From NCBI GenBank assembly GCA_963716925.1, contig CAVQUX010000010.1:372001-436000 (forward strand): DNA of 64,000 nt, given 5' to 3'. The notes under the pieces were generated by a model. That model had not been told where the DNA came from and ran no database searches. It saw only the letters and a program-made list of their open reading frames with translations. The DNA comes from DAISKN01 sp963716925. GTDB lineage: Bacteria; Acidobacteriota; Vicinamibacteria; Marinacidobacterales; SMYC01. How positions within the stretch are numbered: position 1 is the stretch's first letter; each line of letters opens with the position of its first letter. A program made the translations under genes and the position numbers. This document shows positions 25,070 through 33,659 of this stretch, piece after piece.

Positions 25070-26197
25070 TTACCAGCCCCGGACGGGCCTCCACTCGTCC
25101 ACCGCGGCATCGCCTCGAAACACATGGTAGCGGTCGAAAAGGGCAGCGGACAGGCAGGAGTGGTTGGGTACGATGCGGAGCTTGGAGCCCACGGGCAATG
25201 CGCCGTAATCGAGCGGGGCCAGGCCCTGGATCTTTCCATGCTCCTGCGAGATGGACCGGACCCGAAGGGATGCGAAGTGCGTGGTCCCGTCGGCGCTGAA
25301 CACCTCTCCGTAGCCGCAGTCCGCATCCAGATGCGTCGGCCCTTCATCCCGGGACAGCGCGAGCCCGCCGGCATCGATGAGGATCTCGTTTCTCTCGGGA
25401 TAGTGGCTCAGGATGCTGGCGAGCACGGTGAACGCCGCGTTCTCGATTCCGCAGCTTCCCACCGCCGCCTGGAAGCGGTCGTAGAACACGTAGTTTCCGG
25501 GCCGCGCTTCCGTGACTCCCTGAAGGGAGTCCCCGAGAGAAATGGTAGGGGTGGACCCGACGCTGATTTCGGGAGGCGGCGCGCCCGCGCGGATCAGCTT
25601 GTCGGCGAACCGTGCCATCACGCTTCGCTCGGTCTCGGCCACGGCTTTGATCTCTTCGGGATTGGTCGAATGGTACGAGTGTCCGGCATGGGTCAGGATC
25701 CCGCGGAAATCGACCTCCGCCGACCTCGCCATGCGAAGGGCGAGAGCGACGCTCCTCTCGCTTTCGGGATCGACTCCGGCGCGGTGGTAGCCGCAGTCGA
25801 CCTTCAGGAACGAGGAGAGGCGGACTCCCTTCGCGCGGGCGCAGGCGGACATCTCCTCGAAAGCGGACTCGTGGTCGAGAAGTAGATGAAGGGAGTCGAG
25901 GGAACGGCCGATCTCTACCGCCTCCTCGAGGCGGGAGACGGCGATGGGGACGGCATAGGTGATGTCCCGGAACCCGGCGGCGGCGAAGAAGCGGGCCTCG
26001 GCGAGGGTCGAGACGGTGATGCCCCCGAAGTGCCCTCGAATCTGGAAGCGCGCGGCCTCGACGCACTTGTGCGTTTTCACATGCGGCCTCAGCTTCGCGC
26101 CGAGATTGCGCACGCGCTCGGAGATGCGTGAGGTGTTGGCTTCGAGTCGATCGAGGTCGACGAGGGCGGCGGGCGTCCGTATCTCGTTCCAGAACAT
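25070..26197 (-). CDS. DSD1-type PLP enzyme (D-threonine aldolase / D-serine dehydratase-like)
   Basis: A 375-residue fold-type III PLP enzyme. TPAALVDLDRLEANTSRI opens the alanine-racemase-like barrel. The PLP Lys is in LRPHVKTHK. SVGSTPTIS binds phosphate, and the C-terminal metal site is PNHSCLSAALFDRY with the His and Cys that hold zinc in this family. It acts on D-3-hydroxy amino acids; aldolase against dehydratase cannot be separated by sight. It is divergent from the PaaK-like gene with a 21-base gap between the two starts. Confidence 0.9.
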   Translation of the reverse strand: MFWNEIRTPAALVDLDRLEANTSRISERVRNLGAKLRPHVKTHKCVEAARFQIRGHFGGITVSTLAEARFFAAAGFRDITYAVPIAVSRLEEAVEIGRSLDSLHLLLDHESAFEEMSACARAKGVRLSSFLKVDCGYHRAGVDPESERSVALALRMARSAEVDFRGILTHAGHSYHSTNPEEIKAVAETERSVMARFADKLIRAGAPPPEISVGSTPTISLGDSLQGVTEARPGNYVFYDRFQAAVGSCGIENAAFTVLASILSHYPERNEILIDAGGLALSRDEGPTHLDADCGYGEVFSADGTTHFASLRVRSISQEHGKIQGLAPLDYGALPVGSKLRIVPNHSCLSAALFDRYHVFRGDAAVDEWRPVRGW

Positions 26198-26218
26198 GTC
26201 GAGAATATACTACCCCTC

Positions 26219-27499
26219 GTGACCTCCGGCCGCGCTCCAATCGTCGAGCGTCAGCTCGGCCGACTGAACCAGGGCCTCGCGCTCCTCGCCGAACGGAACC
26301 CTTTCTACGGCAGGAAGCTCGAAGATGTGCGGCTTCCGCTTCCATCGATGGTCGACTTCCGGCGTCTTCCGTTCACGACCAAGACCGAGCTCGCCTCCGA
26401 CCAGGCGGCGAGCCCGCCCTACGGAACCAACCTTACGTACGACCCCGCGGAGTACACGAGGATTCACTCCACCTCGGGAACCACGGGACGGCGCCTCAAG
26501 GTCCTCGATACCGAGGAGACCTGGGCCTGGTTCACGCGCTGCTGGCGGGAAATCTATCGGGCCTTCGGCGTCGGGCGAGGGGATCGGGTGTTCGCTGCCT
26601 TCGGCTTCGGCCCGTTCGTGGGCTTCTGGGCGGGATTCGAAGCCGCCCATCAGATCGGGGCCCAGGCCATCCCCGGCGGCGCCCAGAGCTCCCTGCAGCG
26701 ACTCGACGCGATCCTCGATTGCCGCGCGACGGTTCTCCTGTCCACGCCTACCTACGCTCTCAGACTCGCGGAGGTCGCGCGGGAGAACGGTATCGACATC
26801 GCGGGAAGCTCGGTCCGCGCCACGATCCACGCGGGCGAGCCGGGCGCCAGCATCCCGGCGACCCGGAGCCTGATCGAGGCGGCGTGGGGCGCGCGCGCGT
26901 GGGATCACGCCGGTTTGAGCGAAGTGGGGGCGTGGGGTTACGAGTGCCCCGCGAGCGAAGGGATGCATGCGCTCGAGTCCGAGTTCGTCGCCGAGGTGCT
27001 GGAGGTCGGAGGCGACGCCGAAGTCGGCGAGGACGAGACCGGGGAGCTCGTGCTCACGAATCTTGGACGATGGGCGGCTCCCGTCGTGCGCTACCGCACC
27101 GGCGACCTGGTTCGGGTTCGCTCGACTCCCTGCGATTGCGGAAGCGGGTTCGTGCGATTCCCGGGGGGAGTTCTCGGTCGAGCCGACGAAATGGTCACGG
27201 TGAGAGGGGTCAACGTCTACCCCGCGGCCGTCGAGAGTATCGTCCGCGAAGAGACCGCGATCTCGGAGTTTCAGATCGAGATCTTCGAACGCCGCCGCAT
27301 GTGGGAGATGCGGGCCGCGATCGAGCTGATGGAGGGACCGAAGCCCGAAGAGGTGAAATCGCGGCTCGAGAAAGAGCTGCACCGCCGTCTCGGTCTCCGC
27401 GCCGAGGTCTCGCTCGTTCCCGCGGGAAGTCTTCCTCGCTTCGAGCTGAAAGCCCGGCGGTTCCGAATCCAGCGGGAGGGATCACGAAATGAAACGTGA
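26219..27499 (+). CDS. PaaK-like adenylate-forming CoA ligase
   Basis: A 426-residue acyl-adenylate/CoA ligase of the phenylacetate-CoA ligase family. It has the AMP-binding loop IHSTSGTTGRRLKVL, HAGEPGASIPATR, YRTGDLVRVRS and GRADEMVTVRGVNVYPAAVE, and a C-terminal subdomain ending LPRFELKARRFRIQ with the catalytic Lys. The N-terminus is short compared with canonical PaaK (about 430-440). The start is GTG 26219. Substrate is an aromatic or similar carboxylate; it could connect with products of the aromatic decarboxylase, but that is only context. Confidence 0.9.
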   Translation: MTSGRAPIVERQLGRLNQGLALLAERNPFYGRKLEDVRLPLPSMVDFRRLPFTTKTELASDQAASPPYGTNLTYDPAEYTRIHSTSGTTGRRLKVLDTEETWAWFTRCWREIYRAFGVGRGDRVFAAFGFGPFVGFWAGFEAAHQIGAQAIPGGAQSSLQRLDAILDCRATVLLSTPTYALRLAEVARENGIDIAGSSVRATIHAGEPGASIPATRSLIEAAWGARAWDHAGLSEVGAWGYECPASEGMHALESEFVAEVLEVGGDAEVGEDETGELVLTNLGRWAAPVVRYRTGDLVRVRSTPCDCGSGFVRFPGGVLGRADEMVTVRGVNVYPAAVESIVREETAISEFQIEIFERRRMWEMRAAIELMEGPKPEEVKSRLEKELHRRLGLRAEVSLVPAGSLPRFELKARRFRIQREGSRNET

Positions 27500-27598
27500 G
27501 CCCGATGGAGAAACCCCACGGCCTCTCCTCTCCCCCGATCGCCTCTGACTGGCAAGAAACCAAGCGAACACAGTGCTTTACCCCCTCATCGGCTAGCT

Positions 27599-27614
27599 GG
27601 AACGCTTCTTGAAG
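27599..27614 (+). promoter_or_regulatory. Possible sigma-54 promoter before the PilZ gene
   Basis: TGGAACG, four bases, TTGAA matches the TGGCACG-N4-TTGCW consensus with one mismatch in each box. The predicted start near 27626 leaves about 30 bases of leader before ATG 27658. It is weaker than the sites at 54590 and 58889 because the -12 GC is GA. Confidence 0.3.
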
Positions 27615-27657
27615 GTCCCTGCTGGCGCCGGAAGTCCGAACCAGGGAGTGGGGTGCC

Positions 27658-28242
27658 ATGTCCGCCACGCAATCGCACATCGTCGACGTCTTCCAGCAAT
27701 ACACGCGTCTCTACAAGATCCGAAACGAGACCGGCGGGCGCCTGAGTCCGGAGCTCCACAAGGAATGGGTCGAGGTCACGTTCACGCTCGACAGCATCTT
27801 CTCCGGACTCTACCGTCCCGACGCGCGGCCGAACGAGACCACGTCCATCGCGGCCGCATCGGCTCCGCGGCGACTCCGCGAGAAGATCCCCGTCGATTTT
27901 CTTCGCGTTCCCGCGGATGCGGACGTGCTCTGTGAGACCCGCGACAACTTTTTCTCGGGGAAGCTCCAGGACATCAGCGTCGGCGGCGCTTACGTGCACT
28001 CCATGGTTCCGTTCCGAGTCGATTGGCCCGTGCGGTTGACGTTCTGCACGTTTCGGGATCGCGAGCCCCTCGAGCTCGAAGCCCGCATCGCATGGAGCAA
28101 CCCCGGCGGCGTCCGCAAGCAGGGGCTCCCGGAGGGCGCCGGAGTCCAGTTCACGAACTGCGACCCGCGCTCGCGGGCGCAGCTCAAGGACTACGTGTAC
28201 GAGCTCGTCGAGGAGACGCTGACTCGCGCGAACCTGCTCTGA
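27658..28242 (+). CDS. PilZ-domain protein (c-di-GMP receptor type)
   Basis: A 194-residue protein. A helical N-terminal part (about 1-75) is followed by a PilZ domain with PRRLREKIPVDF (RxxxR) and LQDISVGGAYVHS (DxSxGG), the two c-di-GMP-binding motifs, ending in AGVQFTNCD. The C-terminal KDYVYELVEETL is helical. It resembles the PilZ proteins of gliding and type IV pilus systems and would change partner interactions on binding c-di-GMP. The 158-base upstream gap has a possible sigma-54 site. The start has a GGGAG ribosome site. Confidence 0.88.
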   Translation: MSATQSHIVDVFQQYTRLYKIRNETGGRLSPELHKEWVEVTFTLDSIFSGLYRPDARPNETTSIAAASAPRRLREKIPVDFLRVPADADVLCETRDNFFSGKLQDISVGGAYVHSMVPFRVDWPVRLTFCTFRDREPLELEARIAWSNPGGVRKQGLPEGAGVQFTNCDPRSRAQLKDYVYELVEETLTRANLL

Positions 28243-28291
28243 AACGGGCGCCCGGCGGACCGGCGCCGTCATCGTGGCATGACAGGCGGGT

Positions 28292-28924
28292 TCACTCGAT
28301 GTCGGCCGACTGCGCGGCTTGCCACAACTCGTCGTACTTGGCGCGAACGAACGCATCCAGCGAGTCGGCCAGGTCGCGAGGGAGAGACAGTGCCCGAACC
28401 AGTTCCAACACGTCGGCGAGGTCCTTCAGCCGATGCGGGGCGCTGATCCCCGACGCGAGTTTCAGCTCGATCAGCTTCGCGAGCGGCAGAAGCGCCACGC
28501 GCCGGCCCCGAACGGCGACTTCGGCCGGGTCGGGAAACGCCACCGGCTTTGGCTTACCGTCTCCCGGATACTCCCCGGTGAGCAGAAAGTCGATGTCGAC
28601 GCCCGTCTCGGTGTCCCGCAGTCCGCGGCTTCCTGGGAACCTCTCCCCGTAACCCAAACCCAAGACCTTCGTTTTAAATGTGCGTAGGCCGTCTCTGGTC
28701 AGCAAGACATTGACGTCCACCGTGACGCGCCGATATCCACACTCGTTGAGCGCCAGGGCTCCCACGACGGCGTAAGGAATTCCCTTCTCGTCGAGCACCC
28801 GCGCGAGCCGCTCCAAGGCGCGCTGGACATCGGCCTCGCCCGTGAAGAACCTCCTGGCATGTTCGACGCCCGCCCAGAAAGCGTTCTCGCGGTCGAGGGG
28901 CAGCACCTCAGCCATAGATTTCAT
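28292..28924 (-). CDS. Degenerate nucleotidyltransferase-fold protein
   Basis: A 210-residue protein with an AbiEii/MNT-like nucleotidyltransferase fold: PYAVVGALALNECGYRRVTVDVNVLLT, VDIDFLLTGEYPG and LPLAKLIELKLASG with HRLKDLADVLELV. Active members have Gly-Gly/Ser then DhDh. Here the second acidic residue of the first pair is Asn (DVNVLL) and the Gly pair is GA, so catalysis is doubtful. ATG 28924 (MKSMAEV) is chosen; 28915 is an alternative. No antitoxin-like partner is adjacent. It is transcribed away from the cytosine deaminase gene. Confidence 0.8.
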   Translation of the reverse strand: MKSMAEVLPLDRENAFWAGVEHARRFFTGEADVQRALERLARVLDEKGIPYAVVGALALNECGYRRVTVDVNVLLTRDGLRTFKTKVLGLGYGERFPGSRGLRDTETGVDIDFLLTGEYPGDGKPKPVAFPDPAEVAVRGRRVALLPLAKLIELKLASGISAPHRLKDLADVLELVRALSLPRDLADSLDAFVRAKYDELWQAAQSADIE

Positions 28925-29261
28925 GTTACGGCAAGCGCGTCTCGGCGCGCGAACGTGAATTTTCGGAAGGATGACCGCGGCCCGCTGGACGACTCGGTGG
29001 GAACCAGTATCGAGCCGGCACATCAGCGAACGCTCGCAGGAGTCGTGCAATTGGATGCAAGCACCGTCTTGGTTCTCGTTCTCAACTCGGCCGCGTCGCC
29101 AACCTTTGCGGTTCCGCTGTTTCATAGGTACGACCAGCGCGAGTCTGACGACGTGCCGTCCGGCTGGGGCCGTTCTCTCTCAAGCGCGGAAGCGCGCTCT
29201 CTCGGATGCGGGCCCCCGGAATCTCTCTGTCCCCGTCGGATTCCAGGTAGAATTCCTTGCG
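28925..29261. other. 337-base intergenic stretch, no gene recognised
   Basis: The gap lies between the divergent nucleotidyltransferase and cytosine deaminase genes. Short open frames exist on both strands but show no family features. The only signals are a TAGAAT box at 29248-29253, close to the deaminase ATG, and a TCGGCGCGCGA-type dyad near 28942. Confidence 0.5.
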
Positions 29262-29717
29262 ATGTCGACCGGCTCGCTCCTCGTGAAGGACTGGATCACC
29301 GCCGCTCTCCTGCAAGCGGAGAAGTCCTGGAACGAAGGCGGCATTCCCATCGGCTCCGTTCTCGTCGACTCCTCGGGAACGGTCGTCGCCGCCGGGCACA
29401 ACGAGCGCGTCCAGACCGGCGACCCCACGGCGCATGCGGAAATGGTCGCGATGCGACGGGCGGGAAGGCGCCGCGACTGGCGCGACCTGACTCTGGTGTC
29501 GACGCTCAGCCCCTGCTCGATGTGCTCCGGAACCGCGGTTCTCTACCGCATTCCCCTGGTGATCATCGGAGAGAACCGGACGTTCCGGGGCGAGGAAGAG
29601 TGGATGAAGAGCCACGGAATCCAGATCCAGGTTCTCGACGACTCGCGCGCCGCCGCCTGGATGGAGCGGCTGAAGCGCGAAAAGCCGGATCTGTGGGCGG
29701 AGGACATCGGCGAATGA
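29262..29717 (+). CDS. Cytosine deaminase, yeast Fcy1-like
   Basis: A 151-residue zinc deaminase of the CDA fold. Zinc ligands and the proton-shuttle Glu are in TAHAEMVAMRRAG and TLSPCSMCSGTAVLYRIP. The segments WNEGGIPIGSVLVD and LVIIGENRTFRG and the C-terminal KPDLWAEDIGE match the yeast cytosine deaminase pattern closely, including its end. It would convert cytosine to uracil in pyrimidine salvage, or act on a related base. The start at ATG 29262 is where homology begins. It overlaps the following DUF2461 gene by four bases (ATGA). Confidence 0.9.
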   Translation: MSTGSLLVKDWITAALLQAEKSWNEGGIPIGSVLVDSSGTVVAAGHNERVQTGDPTAHAEMVAMRRAGRRRDWRDLTLVSTLSPCSMCSGTAVLYRIPLVIIGENRTFRGEEEWMKSHGIQIQVLDDSRAAAWMERLKREKPDLWAEDIGE

Positions 29718-30391
29718 GCTACATCCGGAAGGAACTGTTCCGATTCTTTCGGGATCTATCGAAGAACAACGACCGCGACTGGTTCCTGAAGAACAAGCCG
29801 CGCTACGAGCGCGAGGTGAAAGAGCCGCTCCTTCAATTCATCTCCGACTTCGGCCCTCACCTGCGCCGCATCAATCCCCACCTCGTCGCCGACCCGCGGC
29901 CCGTGGGCGGGTCGCTCTTCCGCATCCATCGCGACGTTCGTTTCTCGACGGACAAGAGCCCTTACAAGACCCACGCCGGCGTGCGGTTTCCGCACGAGGA
30001 GAGCAAGACCGTCCACGCGCCGGGCTACTACCTCCACCTTGAGCCGGGTGCGATCTTCGCTGCAGCCGGCATCTGGCACCCCGACCCGGTGACGCTCAAG
30101 AAGGTTCGAGATGGGATCGTCTCCGATACTTCCGGCTGGAAGCGGGCGACGTCTCCGGCCCGGCGGGGGAGGTGCAGCCTGGGAGGCGACTCGTTGAAGA
30201 AGGTCCCGAGGGGCTACGACCCGGAACACCCGTTCGCCGAGGATCTGAAACGGAAGGACTTCATCGCCTACATCCCGTTCACCGAGGCGGATGCCTGCGC
30301 CGGTGATTTCATGAAGCGATTCGGCGCCGCCTGCGGCTCGATGAAGCCGATTCTCGGTTTCTTGAGCCGGGCTGTCGGCGCTTCCTGGTAG
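29714..30391 (+). CDS. DUF2461 family protein
   Basis: A 225-residue cytoplasmic protein of the DUF2461/TIGR02453 family. Signature: LFRFFRDLSKNNDRDWFLKN, FRIHRDVRFSTDKSPYKTH, and YLHLEPGAIFAAAGIWHPDP. The function of the family is unknown. It is translationally coupled to the cytosine deaminase gene. In the middle it reads SPARRGRCSLGGDSLKKVPRGY, close to the usual GDxLKRxPxGY. The length is normal. Confidence 0.88.
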   Translation: MSYIRKELFRFFRDLSKNNDRDWFLKNKPRYEREVKEPLLQFISDFGPHLRRINPHLVADPRPVGGSLFRIHRDVRFSTDKSPYKTHAGVRFPHEESKTVHAPGYYLHLEPGAIFAAAGIWHPDPVTLKKVRDGIVSDTSGWKRATSPARRGRCSLGGDSLKKVPRGYDPEHPFAEDLKRKDFIAYIPFTEADACAGDFMKRFGAACGSMKPILGFLSRAVGASW

Positions 30392-30396
30392 GCGAG

Positions 30397-30771
30397 CTAG
30401 GGCTCGAGAGGCTGCCGGACGATCAGGTGCTCCTCGACCACCTCGCCGTTCAGGAGATGCCGCTGGATGATCGCTTCGAGCACCGGAGGGTCACAGCCCG
30501 CATACCAGGCGCCTTCGGGATACACCACGGCAATGGGCCCGCCCTCGCAAATGCGGAGGCAGTTCGCCTTGTTCCGCTGGATTCCGCCCTGCTCCGAGAG
30601 CCCAAGCTCCTTCAGCCGCCTCTTCAGGTAGTCCCAGGCCGCGAGAGAACGTTCCTTGTCCGAGCACTTGGGCTTCGTCTGATCGCAGCAAAGAAAGATG
30701 TGGCGTCTCGTCGAGGGGATTCCTTTCGACTCCGCCTTCTGCCGTTGTGAGTCCTTCGAGACTTCACTCAT
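30397..30771 (-). CDS. Thioredoxin-fold [2Fe-2S] ferredoxin
   Basis: A 124-residue protein. RRHIFLCCDQTKPKCSDKE holds the first two cluster cysteines, and NKANCLRICEGGPIAVVYPE the others, as in the Shethna-type/NuoE-like ferredoxins. An N-terminal charged tail of about 20 residues precedes the domain. The ATG at 30771 overlaps the lexA stop by four bases, so it is co-translated with the SOS repressor, an unusual pairing. Electron partners are not visible. Confidence 0.88.
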   Translation of the reverse strand: MSEVSKDSQRQKAESKGIPSTRRHIFLCCDQTKPKCSDKERSLAAWDYLKRRLKELGLSEQGGIQRNKANCLRICEGGPIAVVYPEGAWYAGCDPPVLEAIIQRHLLNGEVVEEHLIVRQPLEP

Positions 30772-31373
30772 GCGAAGGTCCTGACCAGTCCCACGACGAC
30801 GCCCTGGAGCTCGACCGAAGAGGGATCGGCGACGATCGGGGTGAAGCGCTCGTTCGCGGGACGGAGCTCCACTTTTTCCCCCTGGCGGTAGAAACGCTTC
30901 ACCGTCGCCTCCCCGTCCACCAGGGCCACCACCGTCTGTCCGAGCTCCGCATCTTCCCGGCGCTGCACCACCAGGAGGTCTCCGTCCCGGATTCCGTCCT
31001 CGATCATGCTGTCGCCCCGAACGCGCAGGGCGAAGTGCTCCCCTCGCCGCAGCATCGCCTCCGGCACGTCGACCGTCTCGTCGATCTCCTCCGACAGCAG
31101 CGGCTTTCCCGCCGCCACCGAGCCCACGAGGGGAAGAGCCGCGGCCCGATGGATTTCCTCCGCCTCGACGATCTCGAGCGCGCGCTTCTGGTTCTTCCAC
31201 GGCGAGCGGATGAACCCTTTGCGATGGAGCTGCAGCAAATGCTTCCGCGCCGAGTTGAGCGATGCGAAGCCGAACTCGCGCCGGATCTCGTCGTAGGAGG
31301 GCGGCATGCCGTGCTCGCGGCGATAGTCTTTCAAATACTGCAAGACGGCTCTTTGCTTGGGGGTTAAGTCCAT
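30768..31373 (-). CDS. lexA: LexA SOS repressor
   Basis: A 201-residue self-cleaving repressor. The winged helix is at about 1-70 (LTPKQRAVLQYLKDYRREHG, SYDEIRREFGFASLNSARKH). The cleavage site is in LVGSVAAGKPL (Ala-Gly bond), the nucleophile Ser in VRGDSMIEDG and the general-base Lys in GEATVKRFY. It represses DNA-damage genes until RecA filaments trigger cleavage. I chose ATG 31373, which gives the standard MDLTPKQ start; the in-frame start at 31415 adds 14 residues. No known LexA box is obvious upstream, so its operator may be phylum-specific. The 31374-31515 gap is AT-richer than average and probably holds divergent promoters. Confidence 0.95.
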   Translation of the reverse strand: MDLTPKQRAVLQYLKDYRREHGMPPSYDEIRREFGFASLNSARKHLLQLHRKGFIRSPWKNQKRALEIVEAEEIHRAAALPLVGSVAAGKPLLSEEIDETVDVPEAMLRRGEHFALRVRGDSMIEDGIRDGDLLVVQRREDAELGQTVVALVDGEATVKRFYRQGEKVELRPANERFTPIVADPSSVELQGVVVGLVRTFA

Positions 31374-31515
31374 GGAACGGAGATTAGGTGCAAGTATGGT
31401 ATAAATCAACCACAAGATATTGCATTTTCAAGCCCGGCCAACCCCCAAGGGTTGCGCAGTGACCGCGGGAAGGAACCCGTGTTTCAACTGTATTCAGGAG
31501 CGGAGGTGATCTTCG

Positions 31516-32325
31516 ATGGATCCCCGCTACTACCAGATCGCGACGCTTCTCTCGCTTCTAGTCTGGGGGCTCTTCGGGCTCCGGTTCGACATCCGGTGGG
31601 ACGTCGCCTTCGTCGTCGTGGTCACGGCCCTCTCGACCCAGTACCTCGCGAGCCGGGCGGCGGGACTCCGTTTCGAAATGAAGAGCGCCCTCATTTCCAT
31701 CCTTTCCCTCTGTCTCCTTCTCCGCACCAACTACCTGACGCTCGCCCTGGCCGCCGCCGTTTTGACCGTCGGAAGCAAGTTCCTTCTTCGAATCGACGGC
31801 CGGCACGTCTTCAACCCCACGAACTTCGGGATCGCCGTGACGATGGCGGCGACGGGTTCGGTCTGGGTATCGCCCGGTCAGTGGGGCACGGGGGCGTTCT
31901 TCGCATTCCTCATGGCCTGCCTGGGAGGACTGGTGATCCATCGCGCCGCGCGCAGCGACGTCACCTACGCTTTCATCGCCTTCTACGCGACGGCGCTCTT
32001 CGGCCGCGCGATCTGGCTCGGTGATCCGCTCTCGATCCCGCTCCATCAGATGCAGAACGGCGCCCTCCTCCTGTTCTCGTTCTTCATGATCTCCGACCCC
32101 AAGACCACTCCGGAATCGCGGGCGGGACGGATTCTCTTCGCGCTCTCCGTCGCCCTCGGCGCCGCGTACGTGCAGTTCGTCCTCTTCCGCCCCAACGGCC
32201 TCATCTGGTCTCTCGCCATCGTCTCGATGACGACGCCTCTCTGGAACCGGCTCCTTCCGGGAAGGCGTTACGAGTGGAGCCCCCGTCAAGCCGCTCCCCC
32301 CATCGTCGAAAGGAGCTTCGCATGA
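31516..32325 (+). CDS. RnfD/NqrB-like integral membrane protein, orphan
   Basis: A 269-residue protein with about eight hydrophobic segments, similar to the RnfD/NqrB membrane subunits of ion-pumping redox complexes. GRHVFNPTNFGIAVTMAATG is the most conserved stretch, and FFMISDPKTTPESRAGR is typical for the C-terminal half. It is shorter than RnfD, no other Rnf genes are near, and I see no clear flavinylation motif. The next gene, a DUF2330 protein, overlaps it by four bases. A joint role of the pair in electron transfer or membrane anchoring is inferred from context only. Confidence 0.8.
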   Translation: MDPRYYQIATLLSLLVWGLFGLRFDIRWDVAFVVVVTALSTQYLASRAAGLRFEMKSALISILSLCLLLRTNYLTLALAAAVLTVGSKFLLRIDGRHVFNPTNFGIAVTMAATGSVWVSPGQWGTGAFFAFLMACLGGLVIHRAARSDVTYAFIAFYATALFGRAIWLGDPLSIPLHQMQNGALLLFSFFMISDPKTTPESRAGRILFALSVALGAAYVQFVLFRPNGLIWSLAIVSMTTPLWNRLLPGRRYEWSPRQAAPPIVERSFA

Positions 32326-33632
32326 AACGCCTGCTGCTCGTCTGGAGCGCCGCAATCCTCCTGGCCCTCACGTTCCTCCACCCCGGCGTCCGCGCCTTCT
32401 GCGGCTTCTACGTCGCGAAGGCCGACGCGCGGCTCTTCAACCGCGCATCCCAGGTGGTCCTCGTCCGCACCGACGACAAGACCGTCCTCACGATGGCGAA
32501 CGACTTCAAAGGGGATCCGAAAGAGTTCGCGGTGGTGATTCCCGTCCCCACCTTCCTCGAGCGCGATCAGATCCACGTCACCGAGATGAAATACGTCGAC
32601 CACCTCGACGCCTTCACCGCCCCCAGGCTCGTCGAGTACTTCGACGAGGATCCGTGCAGGCCGGCCGTCGTCTACGAGCAAGCTCTCCCGGCTGCCGCTC
32701 CCGCCGACATGGCCGCGCGCCAGCGGGCGAACTCGCTCGGGGTCACGATCGAGGCTTCGTACACGGTGGGGGAGTACGACATCGTGATCCTCTCGGCGAA
32801 GGAGTCGAGCGGGCTCACCACCTGGCTCACCGAGAACGGGTACAAGCTTCCTCCCGGGGCTTCCCGCGTCCTTTCGAGCTACATCAAGCAGAACCTGCGG
32901 TTCTTCGTCGCCAAGGTGAACCTCGAGGAGCAATCGAAGCTCGGCTTCACGTATCTCCGGCCGCTACAGATCGCCTACGAATCGCCGAAGTTCATGCTTC
33001 CGATCCGCCTGGGGACGGTCAACGCCGACGGACCTCAGGACCTCCTGCTCTACGCCCTCACCCGCAAGGGACGGATCGAGACCACGAACTACCGCACGGT
33101 GAAGCTTCCCACGGGCATGGACGTTCCGGTCTTCGTCAAGAGCGAGTTCGCCTCCTTCTACAAGGCGATGTTCGACGAGCAGGTCCGGAAGGAGGACATG
33201 AGGAGCGTCTTTCTGGAGTACGCCTGGGACATGGGATGGTGCGACCCCTGCGCCGCCGACCCCCTCTCGCCCGAAGAGCTCCGCGAGCTCGGTGTCTTCT
33301 GGCTCCAGGGGGGCGCCCCGAACGTTTTCGTCACCCGACTCCACGTCCGCTACGACGGCGAGCACTTCCCCGAGGACCTCGTGTTCCAGGAGACCTCCGA
33401 CCGCGAGAACTTCCAGGGACGCTACGTGCTGAGGCATCCCTATAAGGGCGAAGCGCGGTGCGAAGCAGGTGCGCGGTATCTCTCCGAGCTTCGCGTCCGC
33501 CAGGACCGCGAAGCGCAGACCCTCGCGTCTCTCACCGGCTGGGACGTCGCCGAGATCCGCGGCAAGATGAACGTCAAAGGGGACGCCTCCCCGCCCGAGA
33601 GCTGGTGGCAGCGCCTGTGGAAGAAGAACTAG
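32322..33632 (+). CDS. DUF2330 family exported protein
   Basis: A 436-residue protein with a signal peptide (KRLLLVWSAAILLALTF to about residue 26) followed at once by FCGFYVAKADARLFNRASQ, the DUF2330 start. VVIPVPTFLERDQIHV, VTIEASYTVGEYDIVILSAK, and YIKQNLRFFVAKVNLEEQ are further family segments. Two Cys (WCDPCAADPLSPEELRELG) could bind a metal or form a disulfide. The function of DUF2330 is unknown. ATG 32322 overlaps the RnfD-like stop (ATGA). The C-terminus is basic and ends WWQRLWKKN. Confidence 0.88.
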   Translation: MKRLLLVWSAAILLALTFLHPGVRAFCGFYVAKADARLFNRASQVVLVRTDDKTVLTMANDFKGDPKEFAVVIPVPTFLERDQIHVTEMKYVDHLDAFTAPRLVEYFDEDPCRPAVVYEQALPAAAPADMAARQRANSLGVTIEASYTVGEYDIVILSAKESSGLTTWLTENGYKLPPGASRVLSSYIKQNLRFFVAKVNLEEQSKLGFTYLRPLQIAYESPKFMLPIRLGTVNADGPQDLLLYALTRKGRIETTNYRTVKLPTGMDVPVFVKSEFASFYKAMFDEQVRKEDMRSVFLEYAWDMGWCDPCAADPLSPEELRELGVFWLQGGAPNVFVTRLHVRYDGEHFPEDLVFQETSDRENFQGRYVLRHPYKGEARCEAGARYLSELRVRQDREAQTLASLTGWDVAEIRGKMNVKGDASPPESWWQRLWKKN

Positions 33633-33659
33633 CGGCCATGGATGTATTAGATTATCGGG

